Shown here piece by piece: positions 16,631 to 25,682 of a stretch of 40,820 bases of DNA. Each line of letters starts with the position of its first letter. Positions within the stretch are counted from its first letter, which is position 1. The position numbers and the translations under genes are program-made. The stretch is from JAWPMV01 sp038527215 (lineage in GTDB: Bacteria; Bacteroidota; Bacteroidia; J057): positions 1-40,820 of the forward strand of contig JBCBGC010000069.1 in the NCBI GenBank assembly GCA_038527215.1. Direction: 5' to 3'. The notes below the pieces were generated by a model, which worked only from the letters and a program-made list of their open reading frames with translations, made no database searches and was not told where the DNA came from.

Positions 16631-17845
16631 TTACTGAACCAATAGTTTGGTCGTGGTGTGAGCCGTGCCGTTTTGCAAAGAAATATGGTAAAGCCCTGCT
16701 GGCCAATCCCTAACGTCCACGGTATAAGCATTTTCCGAGAGGGGCAGCTCTCCCTGCCACTGAATCCGACCTCGCAGGTCATAGATTTTTACCTGAGAAA
16801 ATGGAGCGTACGTACCTTCGAGGATGAGATTCACTTGCTCATTGGCTGGGTTAGGTAAGACTTTGAAAGCCCTTTGCAGGCGCAAGTCTTCAATATTGGT
16901 GGCAGGTCCGGCCACACTTACTGTATCCTTCAGACTGAGGCCAGTAGAATCTGTAACGGTGACAGTATATAAGCCTGCTGGTAAACCAGTAGCGGTAGCT
17001 GTGGTTTGATTGCCGGGATCGTCCCATTTATACGTATAAGGTGCATAGCCACCGGTTGCTATGACAGTAGCCGAACCGGGGTTGCTGGTAGCAGGAACGG
17101 AAGACATGAGTACCCGGAGGTCAGCGCTGGTACCGGAGTTGATCACTACTTTGGAATTCACGTCCTGTACGAAAGCCAGGGCATAGATTTCATCCGCTGA
17201 CCATTCGCTGTCCATAGAAAAGGAAAAGCTGAAGACTTTTTCTTCTCCCAACTCCAGGCTTCCCAGGCTTTCACCGGCTGCATCAGGCAGCATTTTGCGG
17301 AAGACATTATGATGGGTGTTCTCCCCATTAGGCGCACTGAAGTTCAAGGTTCTTTCTGCCAGCGCCACGAAGAGCCTGACGTCGCCGGAAGGCAGATCGC
17401 CGTAACGTTTCACGCGAATCGTCACCCCACTGTTGGCGCCGTTTTTCAACTCATCAACGATGATCCGCAGGGCAGCGCTTTGGTCCAGTGAATCATTCAG
17501 CGTGGCGGTTGGCAGCAAGGTCGCTCCCTGGTATACTGCATCCCCCCAGAGATAGGTAACCGGTGTGAACTGCACACCATAATAACTCTGACGGGCTCCA
17601 TTATCAGTAGTGTTGTGGTTATATAAGGCACAGGCAGAATAAGGAACACTGGGATGGACGGCAAGGTGATGTACCTTCCCTGGTACGGTCGCCAGGGTCG
17701 TAAATAAGGTCGGGTTCCTGCTGGCACACAAGCCACAATGGGTATTGGTAAAATGCTCCAGGAAAAGGTAGCGAGGGACTTCCTGCGCCTGAAGAGGTGA
17801 AGTCCATACGGTCAAAGCCGCAAAAAGGTAAAGAAGATATTTCAT
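16631..17845 (-). CDS. Omp28-like protein with SprB-type repeat and T9SS type A domain
   Basis: A 404-residue secreted protein. The signal peptide ends PLQAQ (about 21). The next part resembles Omp28-related proteins, which have a thioredoxin-like fold: YLFLEHFTNTHCGLCASRNP contains a CxxC pair (Cys37, Cys40). Residues about 250-315 look like one SprB-type repeat (ATGGYAPYTYKWDDPG, then GLPAGLYTVTVTDSTG). The end (about 325-404) is a type A sorting domain: FKVLPNPANEQVNLIL, then DWPAGLYHISLQNG. Possible roles are redox work or binding at the cell surface; neither is proved by the sequence. It is transcribed away from the UbiD-family gene, which starts 182 bases away on the other strand. Confidence 0.85.
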   Translation of the reverse strand: MKYLLYLFAALTVWTSPLQAQEVPRYLFLEHFTNTHCGLCASRNPTLFTTLATVPGKVHHLAVHPSVPYSACALYNHNTTDNGARQSYYGVQFTPVTYLWGDAVYQGATLLPTATLNDSLDQSAALRIIVDELKNGANSGVTIRVKRYGDLPSGDVRLFVALAERTLNFSAPNGENTHHNVFRKMLPDAAGESLGSLELGEEKVFSFSFSMDSEWSADEIYALAFVQDVNSKVVINSGTSADLRVLMSSVPATSNPGSATVIATGGYAPYTYKWDDPGNQTTATATGLPAGLYTVTVTDSTGLSLKDTVSVAGPATNIEDLRLQRAFKVLPNPANEQVNLILEGTYAPFSQVKIYDLRGRIQWQGELPLSENAYTVDVRDWPAGLYHISLQNGTAHTTTKLLVQ

Positions 17846-18027
17846 GGGTCTTAAGCGTTGTAAATGGAATTAGAAAAGTGCGATCTTGTAGATCGATTTT
17901 TGGTCGGGCGTGAGACAAACTGTTGAAAACCTATGACTACTAGGTTAAATAAAAGGAAAACCCTATATGTTACTATTAGTTATAGAGGTGAGATTAACAT
18001 TTTTCGATTCAAAGCTAGAAAGAGAAT

Positions 18028-19863
18028 TTGCGATATAAAAGTTTAAAGCATTGTGTTTCGGACCTGGAGAGAAACGGTCATCTCCGTCGTATCCAGGCTG
18101 AAATTGATCCCTATCTGGAGTTAGCAGAAATTCAGCGGAGGGTATATGAAGCGGGCGGGCCCGCGCTTTTGTTTGAGCGCGTGAAAGGCAGCCCTTTTCC
18201 AGCGGTAGCTAATTTATTTGGGACCCTTGACAGGAGCCATTTTATCTTCCGTTCGACCCTGGAGTCAGTACGGCGCATCGTGCAGGCCAAAGCAGACCCT
18301 GCTTCAGTCCTGAATAGTCCACTCAAGAACCTTGGCTTGCCCTTTGCGGCAGTCAAGGCCCTGCCTCTCCCCAGGTGGCGTAAAGCTCCCGTATTGTTTG
18401 GCGAGACCCGGATTTCTGATCTCCCTCAACTTCATTCCTGGCCCATGGATGGCGGTGCTTATGTGACCTTGCCCCAGGTCATGACCGAAGATCCCGACAA
18501 GCCAGGCCCTATGAAGTCCAATGTAGGGATGTACCGCATCCAACTTGGAGGAAACGATTTTATTCAGGACAAAGAAATCGGCTTACATTACCAAATTCAC
18601 CGGGGGATCGGCGTACACCATGCCCGGGCGGCGGCCAAAGGAGAAAAGCTACGGGTGAGCATTTTTGTAGGGGGGCCGCCGGCTCATACCTTCGCCGCCG
18701 TTATGCCCCTGCCAGAAGGGCTATCCGAATTAATGTTTGCCGGACTCTTTGCCGGACGTAATTTCCGCTATGCCCGTAAAAATGGGCATTTGCTGAGTGC
18801 CGATGCTGATTTTTGTATCGTAGGCACCATTGACCCTAAAAAAACCAAACCAGAAGGTCCTTTTGGCGATCATTTGGGCTACTACAGTCTGCAACACGAC
18901 TTCCCGGTCATGGAGGTGGAAGCGGTTTACCATCGTAAGGATGCTATCTGGCCATTGACCGTAGTGGGACGACCTCCCCAGGAAGATACTACCTTTGGAG
19001 CCCTGATTCATGAGGTAACGGCTGCGATGGTACCGGTGTCCGTGCCAGGCTTGCATGCCATGCATGCGGTGGACGCAGCTGGGGTTCACCCCTTGCTGCT
19101 CGCTATCGGCAGTGAGCGATATGTTCCCTATCAGGACCGAAAACCGCAGGAGATTCTGACCATCGCCAATGCGGTGCTCGGATTTGGGCAAGCTTCCCTG
19201 GCAAAATACCTGATGATCGTGGCCCGGGAAGACCAGCCCGAGCTGGATATCCATGATGTCTCTGGGTTTTTCCAGCATCTGCTACGTCGCATTGATTGGA
19301 GAAGAGACCTGCATTTTCAGACTCGGACCACCATGGATACCCTCGACTATTCCAGTAAGAAACTCAATGAAGGCTCAAAAGTCGTGATGGCGGCAGCAGG
19401 AGACCCAATACGGGAGTTAGGAACGGAAATCCCCGGAGACTTGCGACTACCCGATATGTTTAAAAAAGTCAGGCTGGCCATGCCGGGGGTAGTGCTGGTG
19501 GAAGGCCCGGCTTTTGAAGATGACAGGACCGGAGAACAACAAGCGCAGGCCCTGGCAGATGCCCTTCCTAATAATGCACAGTGGGACCAACTTCCGTTGG
19601 TAATCTTAGTGGATGATGCGGACTTCTGCGCAGCAAAAGAGAAAAACTGGCTGTGGGTAACCTTTACCCGGTCAAATCCTTCCCATGATATCTATGGGGT
19701 GGATAGTTCTATCTCCTATAAGCATTGGGGCTGTGAGGGTGCGCTGGTCATTGATGCCCGCATTAAGCCACATCATGCCCCGCCTCTTGTTGAAGATCCT
19801 GCAGTCAGCAAACGAGTGGATGAACTCGCTGTAAAGGGGGGACCCTTGGCTGGACTATGGTAA
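18028..19863 (+). CDS. UbiD-family decarboxylase
   Basis: A 611-residue cytoplasmic enzyme of the UbiD family (about 100 residues longer than E. coli UbiD, as in many Bacteroidota). UbiD enzymes use prenylated FMN to decarboxylate aromatic or unsaturated acids. Visible marks are YRIQLGGNDFIQDKEIGLHY, HRGIGVHHARA, and EGPFGDHLGYYS. The two acidic residues five apart in EGPFGD match the catalytic pair of the family, with Asp in the second place, which also occurs in other UbiDs. The start is TTG at 18028; no better ATG lies in frame close by. There is no UbiX-type flavin prenyltransferase gene in the window. The substrate is unknown. A hairpin terminator follows directly. Confidence 0.92.
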   Translation: MRYKSLKHCVSDLERNGHLRRIQAEIDPYLELAEIQRRVYEAGGPALLFERVKGSPFPAVANLFGTLDRSHFIFRSTLESVRRIVQAKADPASVLNSPLKNLGLPFAAVKALPLPRWRKAPVLFGETRISDLPQLHSWPMDGGAYVTLPQVMTEDPDKPGPMKSNVGMYRIQLGGNDFIQDKEIGLHYQIHRGIGVHHARAAAKGEKLRVSIFVGGPPAHTFAAVMPLPEGLSELMFAGLFAGRNFRYARKNGHLLSADADFCIVGTIDPKKTKPEGPFGDHLGYYSLQHDFPVMEVEAVYHRKDAIWPLTVVGRPPQEDTTFGALIHEVTAAMVPVSVPGLHAMHAVDAAGVHPLLLAIGSERYVPYQDRKPQEILTIANAVLGFGQASLAKYLMIVAREDQPELDIHDVSGFFQHLLRRIDWRRDLHFQTRTTMDTLDYSSKKLNEGSKVVMAAAGDPIRELGTEIPGDLRLPDMFKKVRLAMPGVVLVEGPAFEDDRTGEQQAQALADALPNNAQWDQLPLVILVDDADFCAAKEKNWLWVTFTRSNPSHDIYGVDSSISYKHWGCEGALVIDARIKPHHAPPLVEDPAVSKRVDELAVKGGPLAGLW

Positions 19864-19887
19864 AAAGGGGGTAAATACCCCTTTTTT
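19862..19887 (+). terminator. Terminator of the UbiD-family gene
   Basis: AAAAAGGGG pairs with CCCCTTTTTT around a short AT loop, beginning at the stop codon of the gene. The T-run (19882-19887) ends the structure on the plus strand. Confidence 0.85.
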
Positions 19888-20548
19888 CAGCTGCACCATG
19901 ACCGAAATTTGAAAAAACACGCACCTTACTGGATTTCCTAAAATCTGACCTCCAAGAAACTTCGATTTTTGAATATCTCCTGTGCTAAAAGGGGTATCTA
20001 AAGATAACTGGAGGAGGATTCTACTCGGATAATGTTGGATAATTTTATCAGAAGAAAAGCTCAGATGCAGCATATTTTTCTCCCACCCCTTACCGGGTTC
20101 AGGTGGCAAAGGGAAGGTTCTTGTTAGTTCATAAGCCTCCTTGCGATGGGCGAGGGAGAGGTGTTTGGGCGGATTATGAGCCAATCAGACTTCCAATTTT
20201 CAAAATATTTTGCTTCAAAAAAACCCCTTATTCCGGGCCTCAAAACTTTTCGGGTTTTTTAGATAAAGAGCCCTGATCTTCAAGGCATTCCGGTATGAAT
20301 TTCAGGAAGGAACCACATGCTTTACAGCTTGCTAAGCGATATTTACATGGAATGCAGGCTTGAGTAGGGATTTGTGTAATAAATTGATTGTGAGTTATTT
20401 ATGGGTAATTTGGTGGGTGTGCCTGCCTGCTTATCGGGTGGATTATACCAAGCTGTGAAAAAAATGATTATAGGAAAGTACTACTTTCCATTATTTAAAA
20501 TAATTGAAGGTTGAACTTTTCTTTTCGAAAACTACCAAATCCGGCGTA
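19888..20548. other. Gene-free region before the MarR pair
   Basis: About 660 bases with no gene that I can support. A minus-strand open frame crosses it and the preceding terminator but looks non-coding. The only clear structure is the 17-base dyad listed separately. Confidence 0.4.
20473..20489. promoter_or_regulatory. 17-base palindrome, possible MarR operator
   Basis: GGAAAGTA and TACTTTCC form perfect 8-base arms around a single central base. It lies 60 bases before the promoter-like elements and about 150 bases before the first MarR-type start codon. MarR dimers bind palindromes of about this size, so self-regulation is a reasonable guess. I do not see the same sequence before the second MarR gene. 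Confidence 0.45.
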
Positions 20549-20581
20549 TTTGAATTTTTACCCTGATAGCTCGTAAATTTG
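20549..20581 (+). promoter_or_regulatory. Bacteroidota-type promoter of the first MarR gene
   Basis: TTTG at 20549-20552 and TAAATTTG at 20574-20581, spaced 21 bases, match the -33 / -7 pattern TTTG-N19-21-TAnnTTTG used by the main sigma factor in Bacteroidota. The start codon is about 55 bases further on. Confidence 0.65.
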
Positions 20582-20636
20582 AGAGAGAACAGCCATTGGG
20601 TCGTCAATTTTTAAATTCACTAAAATCAGGGCTATC

Positions 20637-21098
20637 ATGAATGTAGGTGATCCATGTAATGGGTCTGCAAAAGACCTTGTCGTAGGAAAGGGGCTCCTTT
20701 ATGTCAGCAATTTACAGCGCCGGCAAGAACAGTTCATCAAGGATTCGTACAACATGACCAGTTTAGAGATGGAGATCATCCATCTGATCATGGAGGACGG
20801 GAAAAAGAAAATGAAGGACATCGGAGGAGCCTTCAACGTAAAGCTCAGCACACTGACGAGCATCATCGATAAGATGGAAAAGCAGAGGATCGTCAAGCGG
20901 GAAAACTCGAAGAAAGATCGGAGAGTGGTCTACCTTGACGTCTCTAACAAAGGAAAGGAACTTTATCACTCCTACAAGCGATTCGCTGAGGCGGTAGAGT
21001 TCATCCTTAAAGAAAAAATGGAAAAGGGTGATTTTGAGATTCTGATGAAAGGAATCGAAAAAATGACCGAAGCTGTTGACGCTGTCGAGGTTTCTTAA
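20637..21098 (+). CDS. MarR-family transcriptional regulator
   Basis: A 153-residue winged-helix regulator. The DNA-binding core (about 40-105) contains EMEIIHLIMEDGKKKMKDIG, then the recognition helix region NVKLSTLTSIIDKMEKQ and the wing KKDRRVVYLDVSNKG, in which the DRR turn is typical of the MarR family. Helices at each end would form the dimer. It has a close relative 640 bases downstream on the same strand, with the same KLSTLTS-IDK and DRRV text, so the two probably arose by duplication. The neighbours do not show a target operon. It has its own promoter and terminator, so it is a single-gene unit. Confidence 0.88.
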   Translation: MNVGDPCNGSAKDLVVGKGLLYVSNLQRRQEQFIKDSYNMTSLEMEIIHLIMEDGKKKMKDIGGAFNVKLSTLTSIIDKMEKQRIVKRENSKKDRRVVYLDVSNKGKELYHSYKRFAEAVEFILKEKMEKGDFEILMKGIEKMTEAVDAVEVS

Positions 21099-21182
21099 GT
21101 ACCCAATTCCAGGAAGGCATCCCTTCATACCTCCTCCGGGGCCAGCCCACCCCTCATAATTTACATGGCTACCTTCCAATCC

Positions 21183-21231
21183 GCTGAAAGGGAATATTCG
21201 TCTCCAGTCGAATGATCCCTTTCCGCTTTTT
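21183..21231 (+). terminator. Terminator of the first MarR gene
   Basis: Long stem: 21183-21193 pairs with 21216-21226 with one mismatch, plus an inner stem 21196-21200 with 21209-21213, followed by TTTTT (21227-21231). It lies about 85 bases past the stop. Confidence 0.85.
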
Positions 21232-21738
21232 AAATTCCCTCGGAAAATACCCGAAATTAGATGTTATTGACTTTGGAAAATAATCCATGATTTCGGATTA
21301 TTGCAATTCACCTATCTTCTGTTACATCCGTTTTCAGAAATCTACTGCTAGTCAGGCGTAAGCTCAAAACCCAAATTCTAGCCAGAGAAGCCATTCAGCG
21401 CAGGTTCTGTTCTTCCTAAGAAATATGTTCTCCAGTTGGTCCCTCTGAATGCCTTCAGTTCTGGGGAAGTTTCTTACCTCGTCCAAATATAAGGGCCTAA
21501 TGCAAAGATTTATCGAATAAATTTCGTATAATTGTAATGTATTCGAAATGGAATGTAATGGGTTTGTGCAAAATGGGAATTCTCAGATGAATGGAAAGAT
21601 GGGATAAACGCAAGCCTAAAATCTTATATACCGGAAGAGTTAACAGTTCATAATGATAATCTATTTTGAATGCATTAAGTCGTTAAGTCGAATATTTTTT
21701 TACTTTCTTATTTCTTTTTTTTAAAATTGTAAAACCTA
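21232..21738. other. Gene-free region between the MarR genes
   Basis: About 500 AT-rich bases with no supportable gene. Near its end an 8-base direct repeat TTAAGTCG occurs twice without gap (21675-21690), 48 bases before the second MarR start codon, and could be a binding site. TATTTTG at 21662 is one base short of a TAnnTTTG element. Confidence 0.4.
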
Positions 21739-22191
21739 ATGAATACTGTGAGTAAAATGTTCAATGCCCCGAGTGCTACTCGCCTCGAAACCCTATTGAA
21801 GGAGGTTGTGTTAGCATACAATGACCACCGCCAGGCCATTCTAGATCGGTACAATGTGACTGAACTGGAAGTGGAGATCATCCGCTATCTAGACGCACAA
21901 GAGCAGAAAAAAATGAAAGAAGTCGGAGAACACTTCGGCATCAAGCTCAGTACCCTGACCAGTACCATCGACAAATTAGAGAAAAACAAACTCGTTAAGC
22001 GGAAGAACTCCCGCGAAGACCGTCGGGTGATTTACATTAAGCCTACGGCCAAGGGACAAACGCTCCTTTCTGACTTAATCGAGACTACTCGTAGTCTTTC
22101 TCTCGAGATGGAAAAAGAAAATAAAGCGCCTGATTTTGAAATCATCGTAAGTGGTTTAGATCGGATCCTTACCCATCTCAAAACTGCTTAA
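21739..22191 (+). CDS. MarR-family transcriptional regulator, paralogue
   Basis: A 150-residue winged-helix protein of the same subgroup as its upstream neighbour. The core shows LEVEIIRYLDAQEQKKMKEV, GIKLSTLTSTIDKLEKNKLV and REDRRVIYIKPTAKG. The N- and C-terminal helices, which set the dimer and ligand pocket, differ far more from the first copy than the DNA-binding part does. So the two proteins may bind similar DNA while answering to different signals; this is inference. No efflux pump or enzyme gene, the usual MarR target, is next to it; floA follows after a terminator. Confidence 0.88.
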   Translation: MNTVSKMFNAPSATRLETLLKEVVLAYNDHRQAILDRYNVTELEVEIIRYLDAQEQKKMKEVGEHFGIKLSTLTSTIDKLEKNKLVKRKNSREDRRVIYIKPTAKGQTLLSDLIETTRSLSLEMEKENKAPDFEIIVSGLDRILTHLKTA

Positions 22192-22271
22192 GCTCCCGCT
22201 CAGCCCCACTCGACCTAGGAACCGGATTGGGGCGAGACACCAATGCTCGCTAAAAAAACACGACAAGAAAT

Positions 22272-22308
22272 AGCTGGTTTTCCGTAAGGAAGCCAGCTTT
22301 TTCTCTTT
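22272..22308 (+). terminator. Terminator of the second MarR gene
   Basis: AGCTGG (22272-22277) pairs with CCAGCT (22293-22298) and TTCC (22280-22283) with GGAA (22288-22291); then follows TTTTTCTCTTTT. It lies about 80 bases past the stop codon. Confidence 0.85.
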
Positions 22309-22400
22309 TAGGAAAAGCCTATTTTGAATACTATATGCTCACTGGAATGCCTGAGAGTATGAAAATAATACGTAACTTAGGATAAAGAAACTTCTGGCCT

Positions 22401-23447
22401 ATGAAGCTGATTTTGCTTGACGTACAGCTGTATACTATTCTGGGAATCTCCACGGCGGTTACCCTGGCGATATTAGCGGCTTTGTTTTATTATGTTCCGA
22501 TTGGATTGTGGGTGACGGCTCAGTTCTCAGGGGTGCGCATCAGCATCGGCCAGCTCATCGGAATGCGTTTGCGACGGGTACAGCCTAAGGCGATCGTAGA
22601 TGAGATGATTAAGCTTAAAAAAGCTAGGATTGAAGGGATTTCGCTGGGGCAGCTAGAGGCTCACTTTCTGGCCAATGGCGATGTAAATAAAGTGGTGGAC
22701 GCCCTGATCTCAGCTTCTAACGCTCATATTAACCTCAATTTTGAGAGTGCATCTGCCATCGACCTGGCTGGGCGAGATATCCTTCAGGCAGTAAAGGACT
22801 CCGTAAATACCAAAGTTATTGACGCACCTCCGGTGGAAGCGGTAGCCAAGGATGGCATTCAGTTGATCGTGAAGAGCCGGATCACCGTGCGGGCGCAGAT
22901 CGAAAGACTGGTTGGGGGAGCGGGTGAAGAGACGGTGGTGGCCAGGGTAGGGCAGGGCATTGTAGGAGCGATCGGTTCTGCCGATACCCATGAAACCATC
23001 ATGGCTGATCCTAGTTTGATTTCCGAACGATTGTTATCTGAAGGATTTTCTGCCGGTCTGGCCTATGATATCTTGTCCATCGACATAGCAGATATAGATG
23101 TAGGTCAAAGTGTAGGGGCGCGCCTAAAAGCCGATGAAGCCAAGGCAGAGCTACAGGTAGCTCGCGCCAAGGCCGAGGAAAAGCGAGCTGAAGCGGCTGC
23201 CGAGGAACAATATTTCCGCGCCCGGGTCCAGGAAATGCGGGCCAAGGTGATTGAGGCAGAAGCGCAGGTCCCCATGGCCATAGCCGAAGCATTCCGACTC
23301 GGCAACCTCGGGATCATGGATTATTACCGCTTGCAGAATATGGAGGCAGATACCCGCATGCGCCAGTCCTTCTCCGACCTTGACGATAAACCCGCCGATG
23401 ATGAAGACACCACGGGTTCAATTGATAGGGATAGCCCCAATAGTTGA
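22401..23447 (+). CDS. floA: Flotillin-like protein FloA
   Basis: A 348-residue protein of the FloA (UPF0365/YqfA) family, close to the usual length of about 330. It begins with a membrane-inserted hydrophobic hairpin (about 5-35). A long conserved SPFH-like region follows (VRISIGQLIGMRLRRVQPKA; VVARVGQGIVGAIGSADTHE; GLAYDILSIDIADIDVGQ). A helical stretch rich in Ala, Glu and Lys (about 240-290: KADEAKAELQVARAKAEEKR) drives oligomer formation. FloA gathers in functional membrane microdomains and organises other membrane proteins. The last 25 residues are acidic. It is transcribed toward recA and shares its terminator. NfeD, a frequent partner, is not in the window. Confidence 0.93.
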   Translation: MKLILLDVQLYTILGISTAVTLAILAALFYYVPIGLWVTAQFSGVRISIGQLIGMRLRRVQPKAIVDEMIKLKKARIEGISLGQLEAHFLANGDVNKVVDALISASNAHINLNFESASAIDLAGRDILQAVKDSVNTKVIDAPPVEAVAKDGIQLIVKSRITVRAQIERLVGGAGEETVVARVGQGIVGAIGSADTHETIMADPSLISERLLSEGFSAGLAYDILSIDIADIDVGQSVGARLKADEAKAELQVARAKAEEKRAEAAAEEQYFRARVQEMRAKVIEAEAQVPMAIAEAFRLGNLGIMDYYRLQNMEADTRMRQSFSDLDDKPADDEDTTGSIDRDSPNS

Positions 23448-23468
23448 GCAGATATAGCTTATAAAACG

Positions 23469-23503
23469 AAAAAAGGCCGCCCAAAAATCTGGGCGGCCTT
23501 TTT
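23469..23503. terminator. Bidirectional terminator between floA and recA
   Basis: Fourteen-base arms (AAAAAGGCCGCCCA-like, 23469-23483 with 23490-23503) around a short AT loop, with A-runs on the left and T-runs on the right. The near-perfect symmetry serves both convergent genes. Confidence 0.92.
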
Positions 23504-23524
23504 ATATGATTTAGTCGGATCAGC

Positions 23525-24583
23525 TTACTTGGCTGGCGTAGCCTTTGCTTCCTCTTTCTTTTTCTTTTTGGGCTCTGCTTCTTCTCGCAGTCCTTTGGAA
23601 ACCAGTACTTTGTGCTTGATTTCCTCCAGCAATTCAGGGTTGTCGCGCAGTAAACGCTTGACGGAATCGCGGCCTTGCCCCAATTTGCTCCCATCGTAGC
23701 TGAACCAGGAACCAGCTTTCTGCACCACATCCAGCTCCACCGCGAGGTCAAGCACTTCTCCTTCATGTGAAACGCCTTTGCCAAACATGATATCGAATTC
23801 GGCGATCCTGAAAGGGGGCGAAACTTTGTTCTTGACCACTTTCACCTTGACCCGGTTACCGATGCTTTCGGTGCCGTCTTTGATCTGGGCGATGCGACGA
23901 ATATCCAGTCGGACGGAAGAGTAGAACTTCAGGGCATTACCACCGGTGGTGGTTTCAGGGCTACCAAACATGACCCCGATTTTTTCCCGTAACTGGTTGA
24001 TGAAAATACAGACACAATTGGTCTTGGCAATCGCTGCAGTCAGCTTCCGCAGGGCCTGAGACATCAAACGAGCTTGTAAGCCCATTTTTGACTCACCCAT
24101 TTCGCCTTCAATCTCTGCTTTGGGGGTCAGGGCAGCCACAGAGTCAATGACGACGATATCAATCGCACCAGAGCGGATCAGGTATTCTGCGATCTCCAGG
24201 GCCTGCTCTCCGTAGTCTGGCTGAGATACGTAGAGGTTTTCTGTATCAATTCCCAGCTTTTCTGCATACCCTCGATCAAATGCGTGCTCAGCATCGATGA
24301 AAGCTGCTAATCCCCCCGCTTTTTGGGCTTCCGCAATCATGTGCATCGAAAGGGTGGTTTTACCAGAGGATTCTGGTCCGTAGATTTCTACGATACGTCC
24401 TCTGGGGATCCCGCCTATGCCGAGGGCAATGTCGAGGTTTAGAGAACCGGTGGATAAAGCGGGCACATCAATGACCGGATTATCGCTGAGTTTCATGACA
24501 ATCCCTTTGCCGTAGGTTTTTTCCAGTTTATCTACGGTCATCTGGAGGGACTTAATCTTTTCTTGCTTTATATCTTGTGGCAT
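23525..24583 (-). CDS. recA: Recombinase RecA
   Basis: A 352-residue RecA of normal length. Walker A GPESSGKT is at 69-76, Walker B is IVVIDSVAAL, and the DNA-binding loop regions include EGEMGESKMGLQARLMSQ and GSPETTTGGNALKFYSS. RecA forms a filament on single-stranded DNA, exchanges strands and triggers LexA cleavage where the SOS system exists. The C-terminal tail is a block of Lys, Glu and Ala (PKKKKKEEAKATPAK), mixed in charge where E. coli has an acidic tail. The ATG at 24581-24583 fits the family start. I see no LexA-type box upstream, but Bacteroidota boxes are not well defined. Confidence 0.98.
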   Translation of the reverse strand: MPQDIKQEKIKSLQMTVDKLEKTYGKGIVMKLSDNPVIDVPALSTGSLNLDIALGIGGIPRGRIVEIYGPESSGKTTLSMHMIAEAQKAGGLAAFIDAEHAFDRGYAEKLGIDTENLYVSQPDYGEQALEIAEYLIRSGAIDIVVIDSVAALTPKAEIEGEMGESKMGLQARLMSQALRKLTAAIAKTNCVCIFINQLREKIGVMFGSPETTTGGNALKFYSSVRLDIRRIAQIKDGTESIGNRVKVKVVKNKVSPPFRIAEFDIMFGKGVSHEGEVLDLAVELDVVQKAGSWFSYDGSKLGQGRDSVKRLLRDNPELLEEIKHKVLVSKGLREEAEPKKKKKEEAKATPAK

Positions 24584-24734
24584 CAGATACTGATTTGAGG
24601 TGGAACATTTTAAAAAGGATGTGATCAGCTTAAAAGTCGTCGGTTGAAAAACGCCTTTAACCTAAAAGATCAAATCCTGAAAGGTCTATAAGTAATCATC
24701 TTGGTCATAAGCCTGGCTCATGGCGTGCTTATTA

Positions 24735-25592
24735 TCATTGAGCAGGCGTACTGTTGGAAGGAGAGGGGCGAGCCATAAAGGCCTGGGTCAACACCTCCAT
24801 CCTGAGTACCCGCACGGTGTCCATGGGTTGTTCAGCACGGGTAGGAATTTCAGATATTTCCTGAACTACCTCCATGCCTTCTAGCACTTGTCCGAATATA
24901 GTGTAGTTGAAATCAAGGTTTGGGGTTCCGCCCTGGTTGAGGTAGAGATCTACCTGCTCCGGTGGATACCGAAAATCCTGATATGCTTCTTCCTTAAGAA
25001 AGTCAGTAAAACTTCCGGCAAAGCTGCTATCGCTTAGGGCCTGTTGGAATCGCTCATAGAATTTTCCTTTGCGAAAAGGAATACCCCATTCGGTTTCCAT
25101 CATCCGCAATGCTTCGGGAGATTGCGGTTTCCCAACCACGATATAGAATTGGCTGGAAGAGGAACGTTTATCAGGGTTCTTGTCATCGGGCTCTCTGGCG
25201 GCTCCGATCATGCCTCGGGTATGCACAAGCTCTTCACGAAACTCAGGTACCAAGGTATAAGGAGGACCAGAAGGTCGATCCGGATAGATGCCCCCATTGT
25301 CATAGCGAGGATCTCCGGTCTGAATGACAAAATCTCTGATGATCCGGTTAAAACTCAAACTGTCAAAGAACCCGCTTCTGGCCAGTCTTAGAAAGTTGGC
25401 TTTGTGCAGCGGCGTTTCGTCAAATAGCTGGATTTTGATGATCCCGTTATCGGTATGTATGATTACATCTGGTGATAACTGGGGGACGGCTTCTGCCTCC
25501 GGGGTGGTCGGTGAGGACGCACAACTAGAAAGCAATCCTATGATAATCAGGCTGTAAAAACCTAAAAATATAGGCGTTTTTGCTAATGACAT
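24735..25592 (-). CDS. Cyclophilin-type peptidylprolyl isomerase, lipoprotein
   Basis: About 285 residues from the ATG at 25590-25592 (a TTG two codons earlier is less likely). A lipoprotein signal ends LLSSC (Cys24). The cyclophilin domain follows: NFLRLARSGFFDSLSFNRII, then DFVIQTGDP, then SSSSQFYIVVGKPQS and YTIFGQVLEGMEVVQEIS. It would speed proline isomerisation in the periplasm or at the outer membrane. A charged insertion of about 70 residues (about 155-225) between the two halves of the domain makes it longer than cytoplasmic PpiB; such insertions are frequent in Bacteroidota. It is 150 bases upstream of recA on the same strand, with no terminator seen between, but a functional link is not implied. 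Confidence 0.92.
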   Translation of the reverse strand: MSLAKTPIFLGFYSLIIIGLLSSCASSPTTPEAEAVPQLSPDVIIHTDNGIIKIQLFDETPLHKANFLRLARSGFFDSLSFNRIIRDFVIQTGDPRYDNGGIYPDRPSGPPYTLVPEFREELVHTRGMIGAAREPDDKNPDKRSSSSQFYIVVGKPQSPEALRMMETEWGIPFRKGKFYERFQQALSDSSFAGSFTDFLKEEAYQDFRYPPEQVDLYLNQGGTPNLDFNYTIFGQVLEGMEVVQEISEIPTRAEQPMDTVRVLRMEVLTQAFMARPSPSNSTPAQ

Positions 25593-25682
25593 GTGCAATA
25601 TAAATAAAAATTTTAGATTTAGCTACTATTTTTTTTAGAGTTTGTGTTTTTTTTTAGCAGGGAGACTTTTTGGGAGAAAGAT

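Noticed and set aside
19855..20184. 109-codon minus-strand frame after the UbiD-family gene
   Set aside because: It runs through the terminator hairpin and into the end of the UbiD-family gene, and matches nothing.
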